Positions 18,082 through 26,600 of a stretch of 64,000 bases of DNA are shown one piece after another. The notes below the pieces were generated by a model that saw nothing but the letters and a program-made list of their open reading frames with translations, had not been told where the DNA came from and searched no databases. The stretch is from Enterobacter sp. 638 (lineage in GTDB: Bacteria > Pseudomonadota > Gammaproteobacteria > Enterobacterales > Enterobacteriaceae): contig NC_009436.1 in assembly GCF_000016325.1 (NCBI RefSeq), positions 1,302,001-1,366,000 of the forward strand. The letters run 5' to 3'. Every line of letters starts with the position of its first letter. Position 1 is the first letter of the stretch. The position numbers were made by a program, and so were the translations under genes.

Positions 18082-18369
18082 TTACTGAGAATGGCGCAAT
18101 GCCTGCAGTTGCAGCATAAGCATCTCTTCGATCAGCTCGCTGCGGCTGATTTCACGGGCCTCAGCCAGTTCGCTTAGGGCATCGACGGCGTCCGCATTGA
18201 GTTTTAACTCGACGCGTTTAAGCCCACGACTTTTGTCGCGTTTAAGCTGGTTGCGCTTATTGATGCGCAACTGTTCATCGCGCGAAAGCGGATTGGTTTT
18301 AGGTCGTCCCGGTCGACGTTCAGTCGCGAACAGATCTAATGTCGTACGGTCCGTTTGTTCTTTGGCCAT
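18082..18369 (-). CDS. ybfE: YbfE, small LexA-regulon protein of unknown function
   Basis: A 95-aa basic protein similar to E. coli YbfE. The N-terminal half is rich in Lys and Arg (RPGRPKTNPLSRDEQ, NKRNQLKRDKSRGLKRV). The C-terminal part (ELKLNADAVDALSELAEA, SRSELIEEML) looks like a ribbon-helix-helix fold, which suggests DNA binding. In E. coli the gene belongs to the SOS regulon, but I could not find a clean CTG-N10-CAG box upstream here. Function unknown. Confidence 0.88.
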   Translation of the reverse strand: MAKEQTDRTTLDLFATERRPGRPKTNPLSRDEQLRINKRNQLKRDKSRGLKRVELKLNADAVDALSELAEAREISRSELIEEMLMLQLQALRHSQ

Positions 18370-18497
18370 GATTCAGATAATTCGGGGAAAACGAGCGGCC
18401 CTGCTATTGCCGGGGCGATGAGCGCGACATCATACATTACTGATATCAGCACGCCAACGACTGGAGGCCAACAGGCGTCCAGTCGCTGACATTTTAA

Positions 18498-19271
18498 TCA
18501 AATCGCGTTCTCAGAGAGATAACGACGGATGGCGCGCAGCACCGCTTCCGGTTTTTCGGCGTGAACCCAGTGGCCCGCACCGGCAATCACATGCGCACGC
18601 GCCTGCGGGAATTGCGCCAGCAGCGCATCGCGATAGGCTTCGGTGACATACGGTGAATTACCGCCGCGAATAAAGAGCGTAGGGGACTGCCAAGCGGGAA
18701 CCGGCTGCCAGCCGACAATGTTATCGTACTGATCCCACAGGACCGGCACGTTAAATCGCCACGCGCCCTCGACGAACGACTTCAGCAGAAATTGCACTAC
18801 GCCTTCTTCATCTAACTGCTCGCGCATAATCGCCGCCGCCTGCTGGCGGGTTGCAGCGCCCGCTTCAGTGACGGCGTTGATCGCCGCAAAGATTTCATCG
18901 TGGCGACGCACATCGTAATCCACGGGCGCCACGTCAATCACCACCAGCTGGTTGATGCGCTCTGGCGCAATTGCCGTCAGGGCCATCACCGCTTTACCGC
19001 CCATTGAATGCCCAATCAGCGTCGCTTTTTCGATGTTATTCGCATCAAGCGTATCCAGCAGATCCTGGGCCATCGCCGCATAAGTCATCTCCGGATCGCG
19101 GGCTGAAATACCGTGGTTGCGCATATCGACCTGCAAAATATCGTGATCGGTAACCAGATCGCGCGCCAGCACGCCCAAATTATCAAGGCTGCCAAAAAGG
19201 CCGTGAACCAGTACGATGGGAGAATTATTGTTCGGCGATTGTGCAGATTGCGCTCGGCTATTCAATTTCAT
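18498..19271 (-). CDS. ybfF: Alpha/beta-hydrolase YbfF (esterase)
   Basis: A 257-aa cytoplasmic esterase close to E. coli YbfF, which acts on acyl-CoA and short esters in vitro. The oxyanion motif VHGLFGS, the nucleophile elbow GHSMGG with Ser89, and the C-terminal catalytic His in GAGHWVHAEKP are all intact. ATG at 19271. It is divergent from seqA with 183 nt between the starts. The physiological substrate is not known. Confidence 0.93.
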   Translation of the reverse strand: MKLNSRAQSAQSPNNNSPIVLVHGLFGSLDNLGVLARDLVTDHDILQVDMRNHGISARDPEMTYAAMAQDLLDTLDANNIEKATLIGHSMGGKAVMALTAIAPERINQLVVIDVAPVDYDVRRHDEIFAAINAVTEAGAATRQQAAAIMREQLDEEGVVQFLLKSFVEGAWRFNVPVLWDQYDNIVGWQPVPAWQSPTLFIRGGNSPYVTEAYRDALLAQFPQARAHVIAGAGHWVHAEKPEAVLRAIRRYLSENAI

Positions 19272-19454
19272 GGCAAAGTTCTTTTTTTACGTATGTCAGG
19301 TTAGGGTATTATGTTGACCATTCTGCCGCCCGGCTGCAAGGATCCAGTTTATTCTGACTTTTGCCGCCACCCTGGCTTGACCCTATCCGCGGTTGGGATT
19401 AGCCCCTATAATCCCAACGACTTGTATTCAGATAAGATATTGCACTGGATTAAG

Positions 19455-19997
19455 ATGAAAACAATCGAAGTTGATGATGAGCTCTATGCGTATATTGCCA
19501 GCCACACGCGACATATTGGCGAGAGTGCGTCCGACATTTTACGTCGCATGCTGAAATTTTCTGCTGCTTCACAGCCTGCAACTCCGGTTTCAAAAGAGGT
19601 TCGCGCGTCGAACGTCGTGGCGGAAGCAAAAACCGTTGCGCCGGTTAAAGACAAAGTGCGCGCGGTGCGTGAACTGCTGCTCTCCGACGAATACGCAGAG
19701 CAAAAGAAAGCGGTTAACCGTTTTCTGCTGGTGCTGACTACACTTTATTCACTGGATAACAAAGCGTTTGCTGAGGCGACCGAGTCGCTCCACGGCCGTA
19801 CGCGCGTGTACTTCGCGGCGGATGAGCAGACGCTGATTCAAAACGGTAACCAAACCAAACCAAAACAGGTTCCGGGTACCCCATATTGGGTCATCACCAA
19901 TACCAACACCGGACGCAAACGCAGCATGGTCGAACACATCATGCAGTCGATGCAATTCCCGGCGGAATTGATTGAAAAGGTTTGCGGAACAATTTAA
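19455..19997 (+). CDS. seqA: Negative modulator of replication initiation SeqA
   Basis: A 180-aa protein that binds hemimethylated GATC, sequesters oriC and organises new DNA. The N-terminal oligomerisation segment is MKTIEVDDELYAYIASHTRHIGESASDILRRML. A variable linker near residues 40-65 leads to the DNA-binding domain ending NTGRKRSMVEHIMQSM. The frame is open from 19311, but the family start is ATG at 19455 with TTAAG upstream. The gene is followed 24 nt later by pgm, as in E. coli, where the two form an operon. Confidence 0.96.
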   Translation: MKTIEVDDELYAYIASHTRHIGESASDILRRMLKFSAASQPATPVSKEVRASNVVAEAKTVAPVKDKVRAVRELLLSDEYAEQKKAVNRFLLVLTTLYSLDNKAFAEATESLHGRTRVYFAADEQTLIQNGNQTKPKQVPGTPYWVITNTNTGRKRSMVEHIMQSMQFPAELIEKVCGTI

Positions 19998-20021
19998 CCC
20001 TTGCATAAGAAGGACCAGGCA

Positions 20022-21662
20022 ATGGCAAATCACGAACGTGCGGGTCAGCCTGCACAACAAAGCGATTTGATTAACGTCGCTCAGCTTACCTCTCAGTACT
20101 ATGTATTGAAGCCGGAAGTGGGCAACGCAGAACACGCAGTGAAGTTTGGTACGTCTGGCCACCGCGGCGGTGCGGCACGCCACAGCTTTAACGAACCGCA
20201 TATTCTGGCCATTGCTCAGGCCATCGCTGAAGAACGCGCCAAAAACGGTATTACCGGTCCGTGCTTCGTCGGTAAAGACACCCACGCGCTGTCCGAACCG
20301 GCCTTCATTTCCGTTCTGGAAGTGCTGGCAGCGAATGGTGTGGATGTCGTTATCCAGGAAGACAACGGCTATACCCCAACGCCTGCGGTCTCGAACGCTA
20401 TTCTGGTGCACAACAAAAAAGGCGGCGCGCAGGCGGACGGTATCGTTATCACGCCATCGCACAACCCACCGGATGATGGCGGTATCAAATACAACCCACC
20501 TAACGGTGGCCCGGCTGATACTAACGTCACCAAAGTGGTTGAGGACCGTGCGAACGCGCTGCTGGCTGATGGCCTGAAAGGCGTGAAGCGTATTTCTCTG
20601 GATGCTGCGATGGCCTCTGGTCACGTGAAAGCGATCGATCTGGTTCAGCCATTTATCGAAGGGCTCGCGGATATCGTGGATATCGCGGCGATCCAAAAAG
20701 CGGGACTCAAGCTGGGCGTCGATCCGCTGGGCGGCTCCGGTATCGAATACTGGAAACGCATCGCGGAGTTCTACAAGCTGGATCTGACCATCGTTAACGA
20801 TCAGGTCGATCAGACGTTCCGCTTTATGCATCTGGATAAAGATGGCGCAATCCGTATGGACTGCTCTTCCGAGTGCGCGATGGCCGGTCTGCTGGCACTG
20901 CGCGACAAGTTCGATCTGGCATTTGCTAACGACCCGGATTATGACCGTCACGGTATCGTCACGCCTGCGGGTCTGATGAACCCAAACCATTATCTGGCGG
21001 TGGCGATTAACTATCTGTTCCAGCATCGCCCTCAGTGGGGCAAAGACGTTGCGGTAGGTAAAACGCTGGTGTCATCGGCGATGATTGACCGCGTGGTAAA
21101 CGATCTGGGCCGTAAGCTGGTGGAAGTGCCGGTTGGTTTCAAATGGTTCGTTGACGGTCTGCATGACGGCAGCTTCGGTTTTGGCGGCGAAGAGAGCGCG
21201 GGCGCTTCCTTCCTGCGTTTCGACGGCACGCCGTGGTCGACCGATAAAGACGGCATCATCATGTGCCTGCTGGCGGCGGAAATCACGGCCGTGACCGGTA
21301 AAAACCCGCAGGAACATTATAACGAACTGGCTGCGCGATTTGGCGCACCGAGCTACAACCGTATTCAGGCTAGCGCAACCTCCGCTCAGAAAGCGGCACT
21401 CTCTAAGCTCTCTCCTGAGATGGTGAGTGCAAACACGCTGGCGGGTGACCCGATTACCGCACGTTTGACAGCGGCGCCGGGTAACGGTGCGTCCATCGGC
21501 GGTCTGAAAGTGATGACTGAAAACGGCTGGTTCGCAGCGCGTCCGTCCGGTACGGAAGATGCGTACAAAATCTATTGCGAAAGTTTCCTCGGCGACGAAC
21601 ACCGTCAGCTGATTGAGAAAGAAGCGGTAGAGATTGTCAGCGAAGTGCTGAAAAACGCGTAA
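20022..21662 (+). CDS. pgm: Phosphoglucomutase
   Basis: Interconverts glucose-1-phosphate and glucose-6-phosphate; needed for glycogen, trehalose, UDP-glucose and galactose metabolism. The 546 aa equal the E. coli length. Ser146 in [11 protein letters not shown] is the phosphoserine, DPDYDRHG is the metal loop, GGEESAG the sugar-binding loop and [10 protein letters not shown] the phosphate-binding loop. A TTG in frame at 20001 would add seven residues, but ATG at 20022 follows AAGAAGGA and matches the family. Confidence 0.96.
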   Translation: MANHERAGQPAQQSDLINVAQLTSQYYVLKPEVGNAEHAVKFGTSGHRGGAARHSFNEPHILAIAQAIAEERAKNGITGPCFVGKDTHALSEPAFISVLEVLAANGVDVVIQEDNGYTPTPAVSNAILVHNKKGGAQADGIVITPSHNPPDDGGIKYNPPNGGPADTNVTKVVEDRANALLADGLKGVKRISLDAAMASGHVKAIDLVQPFIEGLADIVDIAAIQKAGLKLGVDPLGGSGIEYWKRIAEFYKLDLTIVNDQVDQTFRFMHLDKDGAIRMDCSSECAMAGLLALRDKFDLAFANDPDYDRHGIVTPAGLMNPNHYLAVAINYLFQHRPQWGKDVAVGKTLVSSAMIDRVVNDLGRKLVEVPVGFKWFVDGLHDGSFGFGGEESAGASFLRFDGTPWSTDKDGIIMCLLAAEITAVTGKNPQEHYNELAARFGAPSYNRIQASATSAQKAALSKLSPEMVSANTLAGDPITARLTAAPGNGASIGGLKVMTENGWFAARPSGTEDAYKIYCESFLGDEHRQLIEKEAVEIVSEVLKNA

Positions 21663-21722
21663 ATGTTTTTGATTGCGCGGGGCTGATACTCTCCCCGCAA
21701 CCTTCTTCCACGGTAGAGGGGG

Positions 21723-21753
21723 AAAAAAACGGCAACCCCAGGGTTGCCGTTTT
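21723..21753. terminator. Bidirectional terminator between pgm and potE
   Basis: The stem AAAACGGCAACC/GGTTGCCGTTTT closes a 4-nt loop (CCAG) and has A and T tracts on the two sides, so it can serve both convergent units. Confidence 0.92.
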
Positions 21754-21774
21754 ACTTTTATATTAACTGTTATC

Positions 21775-23088
21775 TTAACTGTGCTTATTTTTCAGTTCAA
21801 AACGCGGTGACACCAGACCGTACAGCGTCCAACCCATAAACGTCACCATCGCGCCATACAGCATCGCTTCCTGGCCGGAAGAGTAAAGTGCATAGAAGCT
21901 GTAAATGGCCCCGACCAGCGCCACAATATTGGCCACCTTCGCTTTGCCGGGTTCGACATTTGCCATTTTCTGTATGATCACCAGCGCCGCCATCGACAAG
22001 ATATACGGAATGATATTGGTCACCACGGCCAAATTGACCAGCACGTTGAATTGACTGCTCAGCGACGGGCTAATGGTCATCAGCGACAAACCGCTCTGGA
22101 AAATAACAATCGCCAGCATTCCCTGAATCGGCGCTTCTGACTTGCTCACACGCGAGAAGATTTTTGGGAAATAACCGGAGTCCGCGGAGGATTTGAACAC
22201 CTGCGCAATCGTGAACTGCCAGCCGAGCAGTGAACCGCAACAGGACATCACCATCAGCCCCATGATCACTTTCCCGACTTCCGGCGTAAACATCTGCGCA
22301 AAAGCCAGACCAAACGGCGCGGTGGAGTTTGCCAGATCCATATTCGGCACAATCCCGGCGATCACGTTGGTTGAAACGATATAAATCACCGCCGCGCCCA
22401 GCGTACCACCCAGCACCGCAATCGGCACGTTGCGCTCTGGGTTTTCCACCACTTCGGCGTTGGCACACGCCGATTCCAGCCCAAGAAATGCCCACAGCGT
22501 CATGGCAATCGATGACCCGACCGCGGTAAAGAACGGTACGTGATGTGGGTTCCAGGAGTTGGCGTACAGCGTTGGACTAAACCAGAACCAGCCGATAATG
22601 CAGAGCCCGACGACCGGGATGATCACTCCCCAGACGGTCACGCTGCTGATTTGCCCGGTAATGCGCGCACCGCCAAAGTTGGCGATAGTACAAAGCCACA
22701 GTACGCCAATGGTCGCGAGGCCGATCTGCACCGGCGTAAGCGCTGCACCAAACAGCTCCGTGCCATAGCCGACAGCAGAAATGGCAATTGCCACGTTAGC
22801 GATCAGCAGCGACACGCCGTAGGTGTAGTTGGCCATAAAGTTGCCCGACTTGCCGAAGGCATATTCGGCGTAACCGCCCATCCCGCCGGTCTTGCGGCTG
22901 AACATCCCGCATTTAGCAAACGCCCACGCCAGCGCCATCGACCCGACGGCTGTGACCAGCCAGGAGATAATCGAGATCGTCCCCACTTCCGCAAGTTTGG
23001 TGGGCAGCATGATGATGCCCGATCCCATCATGTTCACCATTGTCAGAATAGTGAGCTGCACCACCCCCATCTTATTGGATTTGCTCAT
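21775..23088 (-). CDS. potE: Putrescine-ornithine antiporter PotE
   Basis: A 437-aa inner-membrane APC-family exchanger with about 12 hydrophobic segments. It swaps internal putrescine for external ornithine, completing the acid-resistance/putrescine-export cycle with SpeF. The N-terminal signature TMVNMMGSGIIMLPTKLAEVG and the conserved WAFLGLESACANAEVVENP are present. The start overlaps the speF stop by four bases (ATGA), so translation is coupled. It is the last gene of speFL-speF-potE. Confidence 0.96.
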   Translation of the reverse strand: MSKSNKMGVVQLTILTMVNMMGSGIIMLPTKLAEVGTISIISWLVTAVGSMALAWAFAKCGMFSRKTGGMGGYAEYAFGKSGNFMANYTYGVSLLIANVAIAISAVGYGTELFGAALTPVQIGLATIGVLWLCTIANFGGARITGQISSVTVWGVIIPVVGLCIIGWFWFSPTLYANSWNPHHVPFFTAVGSSIAMTLWAFLGLESACANAEVVENPERNVPIAVLGGTLGAAVIYIVSTNVIAGIVPNMDLANSTAPFGLAFAQMFTPEVGKVIMGLMVMSCCGSLLGWQFTIAQVFKSSADSGYFPKIFSRVSKSEAPIQGMLAIVIFQSGLSLMTISPSLSSQFNVLVNLAVVTNIIPYILSMAALVIIQKMANVEPGKAKVANIVALVGAIYSFYALYSSGQEAMLYGAMVTFMGWTLYGLVSPRFELKNKHS

Positions 23089-25283
23089 AGTTTTTCCCCT
23101 TTCAGCAGCGCGGGCTGCGCAACGGGTTGTTTAATCACGTAGCAACGTACCTGTTTGTGTCCGTCACACTCTTCGATATACACGCCCTGCAGTTCCGGCG
23201 CGAAGCCCGGCAGCAGGTTGATGCCTTCTTCCAGCGCGGTGAAATAGCGCAGGACCGCATCACCCCAAACTTCGCCAGGGACGACGCACAGCACGCCCGG
23301 TGGGTAAGGGAGCGCACCTTCGGCGGCAATTCGGCCTTCGGCATCGCGCAGAGAAACCAGCTCGACTTCACCGCGCAGATAGGCGTAGTTGGCTTCCTGC
23401 GGATTCATCATCACCTGCGGGAAATGCGCTTTGCGGAACATCTCTTTTTGCAGCTGTTTCACGTTGTGACGGGCGTAGAGATCATGCATCTCCTGGCAAA
23501 TCTGGCGCAGCGAATAATCGGCGTAGCGTTCAGGATGCTGTTTATACAGCGACGGCAGCACCTCTTTCAGCGGTGCGTCGGTTTCCAGGAGTTTTTCGAA
23601 ACGCACCAGTTGCGCAATGAGCTGTTGCAGCTTGCCCATATCTTCGGCTGGCGTGAGCAGGAACAGAATCGAGTTGAGATCGCATTTCTCCGGGACAATC
23701 CCGTTCTCGCGCAGGAAGTTAGCTAGGATGGTGGCGGGCACGCCGAAATCATCGTACTCACCGGTACGCGCGTTGATGCCCGGCGTCGTGAGCAGTAATT
23801 TGCACGGGTCGATAAAATATTGATGCTCGGCATAGCCCTCAAAGGCGTGCCACTGTTCGCCGGGAACGAAGTGGAAGAAGCGCAAATCCGATGAAATATC
23901 GGCAGTCGGCCAACTTTCCCACGCTTTGCCGTCCACCGTCTCCGGAACAAACGGACGAATAAACTGGCAGTTTTGCAGGATCAGTTTGCGCGCCTCAATA
24001 CCATTGACCACGCAGTCCATCCACATGTTGCGTCCACTCTGCCCCTCGTGCATGCGGGCGTTAATATCCAGGGCTGCAAACAGCGGATAGAACGGGCTGG
24101 TGGAGGCGTGCATCATAAAAGCGTTGTTCAACCGTTTGTGCGGAACGTAACGCTGCTGACCTTTGATGTGACTGTCTTTCTTGTGGATCTGCGAGGTTTG
24201 CGAGAATCCGGCCTGCTGTTTATGCACGGATTGCGTCACCAAAATACCCGGATCGTTTTCATTCAGATCCAGCAGCAGCGGGGAACAATCCGCCATCATT
24301 GGGATAAACTGTTCATAGCCGACCCATGCGGAATCAAACAGAATGTAGTCGCAGAGATGACCAATTTTATCGACCACCTGGCGGGCGTTATAAATGGTGC
24401 CGTCATAGGTTCCCAGTTGAATCACCGCCAGACGGAAAGGGCGCTCATCGCGCGTGCGGCCAGGTGCCACTTCACTCACCAGCTCGCGCAGATAATTTTC
24501 TTCGAAACAGTGCGCGTCGATACCGCCAATAAAGCCGTACGGGTTGCGTGCAGTTTCCAGATAAACCGGCGTCGCGCCTGCCTGAATGAGCGCGCCGTGG
24601 TGGTTAGATTTGTGATTATTGCGGTCGAAAAGCACTAAATCGCCCGGCGTAAGCAGGGCATTCAACACCACTTTATTGGACGATGACGTCCCGTTCAGCA
24701 CGAAATAGGTTTTATCTGCGTTGAACACTTTTGCGGCGTGTTTTTGGGCCGTGCAGGGCGCGCCCTCGTGGATCAACAGATCGCCCATTGCCACATCGGC
24801 GTTGCACAGATCGGAGCGGAACAGCGTCTCACCGAAGAAATCCACGAACTGATTGCCGGCAGGATGGCGGCGGAAAAACTGGCCGCCCTGATGCCCCGGA
24901 CAGTCGAACGCGCTGTTGCCCTGTTTAACGTAGTCCACCAGCGCGCGGAAGAACGGCGGGCGCAGCTGAATTTCGTACTTCTGTGCGGCGGCTTCCAGTT
25001 GGCGTCCGTAAAAGTCGTTGCTGGTGTCATTGCACTCAAACACGCCCTGAATGCGTGACAAATATTCTGCCGGAACCATTTCTTCTTTATGAGTAGCAAT
25101 AAATACCGGAATGCCAAATCCGGTGGCTTCTATTTCTTCTATTGTGCCGTTGAAAATATCACTGACGGCCAAAACCACGGCGGCGATATCAATATAATCG
25201 GAGGCGCTGATATCGATCATTTCACGTGTGGTGGTAAAACAATCTGGACAGGCGCGACTGACGGCAATTTTTAGCAGTTTCAT
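23085..25283 (-). CDS. speF: Inducible ornithine decarboxylase SpeF
   Basis: Converts ornithine to putrescine and CO2 in acidic, ornithine-rich conditions. The 732 aa equal the E. coli length. An N-terminal receiver-like wing is followed by the PLP-dependent core: FDCPGHQGGQFF, LNGTSSSNK, the substrate/PLP region DSAWVGYEQF and the Schiff-base Lys355 in SVHKQQAGFS. Two ATGs sit in tandem at 25289 and 25283. The first is flush with AAAGAG, so ATG at 25283, 6 nt away, is chosen and gives the family length. Expression is gated by the SpeFL leader. Confidence 0.96.
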   Translation of the reverse strand: MKLLKIAVSRACPDCFTTTREMIDISASDYIDIAAVVLAVSDIFNGTIEEIEATGFGIPVFIATHKEEMVPAEYLSRIQGVFECNDTSNDFYGRQLEAAAQKYEIQLRPPFFRALVDYVKQGNSAFDCPGHQGGQFFRRHPAGNQFVDFFGETLFRSDLCNADVAMGDLLIHEGAPCTAQKHAAKVFNADKTYFVLNGTSSSNKVVLNALLTPGDLVLFDRNNHKSNHHGALIQAGATPVYLETARNPYGFIGGIDAHCFEENYLRELVSEVAPGRTRDERPFRLAVIQLGTYDGTIYNARQVVDKIGHLCDYILFDSAWVGYEQFIPMMADCSPLLLDLNENDPGILVTQSVHKQQAGFSQTSQIHKKDSHIKGQQRYVPHKRLNNAFMMHASTSPFYPLFAALDINARMHEGQSGRNMWMDCVVNGIEARKLILQNCQFIRPFVPETVDGKAWESWPTADISSDLRFFHFVPGEQWHAFEGYAEHQYFIDPCKLLLTTPGINARTGEYDDFGVPATILANFLRENGIVPEKCDLNSILFLLTPAEDMGKLQQLIAQLVRFEKLLETDAPLKEVLPSLYKQHPERYADYSLRQICQEMHDLYARHNVKQLQKEMFRKAHFPQVMMNPQEANYAYLRGEVELVSLRDAEGRIAAEGALPYPPGVLCVVPGEVWGDAVLRYFTALEEGINLLPGFAPELQGVYIEECDGHKQVRCYVIKQPVAQPALLKGEKL

Positions 25284-25540
25284 ATTCATCTCTTTATTTT
25301 TGGCAATATTCACCCATCGGTTTCTTTTAAATAAGAAATCGATATTTCCCGGAAAAAAACAAAGTGTGGCCGCTGATAAAAGAATCAGTAAATTTGCTTT
25401 TTTTTGATGAGTTAAACCCTAATCGTCCGGTGACGAAGATCTCAGGATTTAAAAGAATGAGCGTGCACGTTCACAGGAATACTCCTGTAAAACAATTGGT
25501 TAATAGTAACCTGTGTACGGACACGCCAGCAGAAGGGTCT
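25284..25540 (-). promoter_or_regulatory. Leader RNA between speFL and speF
   Basis: This stretch of about 257 nt has no further gene. In relatives, this part of the mRNA carries the Rho-dependent termination region that is bypassed when a ribosome stalls at the end of speFL with ornithine bound. The minus-strand copy is A/T-rich with few clear stems by eye, consistent with a Rho-type mechanism, but the exact terminator and antiterminator folds are not resolved here. Confidence 0.55.
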
Positions 25541-25645
25541 CTACCGGGCGTTGAAGAAATGAAAATCAAAGCTGTTGCGGTGGGCGAACATCATAATATG
25601 CGTTGTCCGCCTGATGTGAGGCATTAAACGATTATTGTTTTCCAT
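25541..25645 (-). CDS. speFL: SpeFL, 34-aa ornithine-sensing leader peptide
   Basis: The frame runs from MENNNRLMPHIRRTTHIMM to NSFDFHFFNAR-stop, exactly 34 codons. It keeps the two parts known from the E. coli arrest peptide: HIRRTTH, which forms the ornithine pocket in the exit tunnel, and the C-terminal FHFFNAR that stalls termination. The ribosome-binding site is GGAAAATAAGC. The peptide induces speF-potE when ornithine is present. Differences from E. coli are conservative. It is too short for most annotation pipelines. Confidence 0.92.
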   Translation of the reverse strand: MENNNRLMPHIRRTTHIMMFAHRNSFDFHFFNAR

Positions 25646-25922
25646 GCTTATTTTCCTTTCAGTAATTGAAAGCATGGTCATTTTATCCAGGAAAAGGCTG
25701 TAAACCGTGAGGATGATCACCCTTAACCGATCAAATCAGAAATAAATATTCGTTTTGAGTGAATAGTGCAGATCAAAATTCTGTGTTGTAGTGATGGTGT
25801 TAACACCATGTTTAATGGATGTGTTGTTTTATCCTAAATAAAGCATCTATAAACTTTTCGTTATTATGGGAATATAAAAAGAGAGGTTTTAAGTTGGCGA
25901 TTTAAATAAAGTGAATATTTAT
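25646..25922 (-). promoter_or_regulatory. Upstream region of the speFL-speF-potE operon
   Basis: This A/T-rich 277-nt gap between the kdpE stop and speFL must contain the operon promoter, which I cannot place by eye. It holds a perfect 16-bp palindrome, ATGGTGTTAACACCAT, at 25794-25809, a possible regulator site. I see no coding frame. Confidence 0.45.
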
Positions 25923-26600
25923 TCAAAGCATAAAGCGATAACCGATACCGGTTTCAGTTAATAAATGGCGGGGGCGCGCAGGGTCAACTTCGAGTTTCTG
26001 ACGAAGGTGGCCCATATATATGCGTAAATAATGACTATGCTCGACGGCGTTCGGGCCCCAGACCTGATTCAGGAGCTGGCGTTGCGTCAGCACCTTGCCG
26101 TGATTGTTCAGGAGAATGGCCAGCAGGCGAAATTCAATCGGGGTGAGGTGAATCTCTTGCGCACCGCGAAGAATGCGCCGCGCGGCGAGATCAACCTGAA
26201 TATCCGAGAAGGTAAACACCGGTTCAGCGGGCGTCGTGGCGCTGTGGCGACGTAATGCGACGCGCAGCCGCGCCTGCAGTTCGCCGATGCCAAACGGTTT
26301 GCTGAGATAATCATCGGCACCGGCATCCAGCGCGGCAATTTTATCCATCTCTTCCGCGCGGGCAGAAAGCACAATAATCGGCATCTGACTCCACTGGCGA
26401 ACCTCGCGGATAAAATCGATACCGTCGCCATCAGGCAAACCTAAATCGAGGATCACCAGATCGGGTTTGCGCGTCGCGGCTTCAATCAGGCCACGCTGTA
26501 ACGTTCCGGCGTCAAACACGCGCAATCCGTCTCCTTCCAGCGCGGCGCGCAGGAATCGGCTAATAGCATGTTCGTCTTCGACAATCAGAACGTTAATCAC
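25923..26600 (-). CDS. kdpE: Response regulator KdpE
   Basis: A 225-aa OmpR-family regulator of the Kdp potassium pump. The receiver domain has the acidic pocket VEDE (7-10), phosphorylated Asp52 (ILDLGLPD) and Lys in LSKPFGIGEL. The C-terminal winged helix includes LTPIEFRLLAILLNNHGKVL. It overlaps kdpD by four bases. The likely target site is at 33791-33810. Confidence 0.97.
   Translation of the reverse strand: MINVLIVEDEHAISRFLRAALEGDGLRVFDAGTLQRGLIEAATRKPDLVILDLGLPDGDGIDFIREVRQWSQMPIIVLSARAEEMDKIAALDAGADDYLSKPFGIGELQARLRVALRRHSATTPAEPVFTFSDIQVDLAARRILRGAQEIHLTPIEFRLLAILLNNHGKVLTQRQLLNQVWGPNAVEHSHYLRIYMGHLRQKLEVDPARPRHLLTETGIGYRFML

Noticed and set aside
18370..18497. LexA box upstream of ybfE
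   Set aside because: ybfE is an SOS gene in E. coli, but the only CTG...CAG pairs here (for example CTGATATCAG) lack the 10-nt spacing, so no site is called.
19749..21026. 425-codon open frame on the minus strand opposite seqA and pgm
   Set aside because: It lies fully antisense to two well-supported genes, has no recognisable domain and is rich in Arg, His, Val and Gln runs, as expected for the reverse frame of codon-biased genes.
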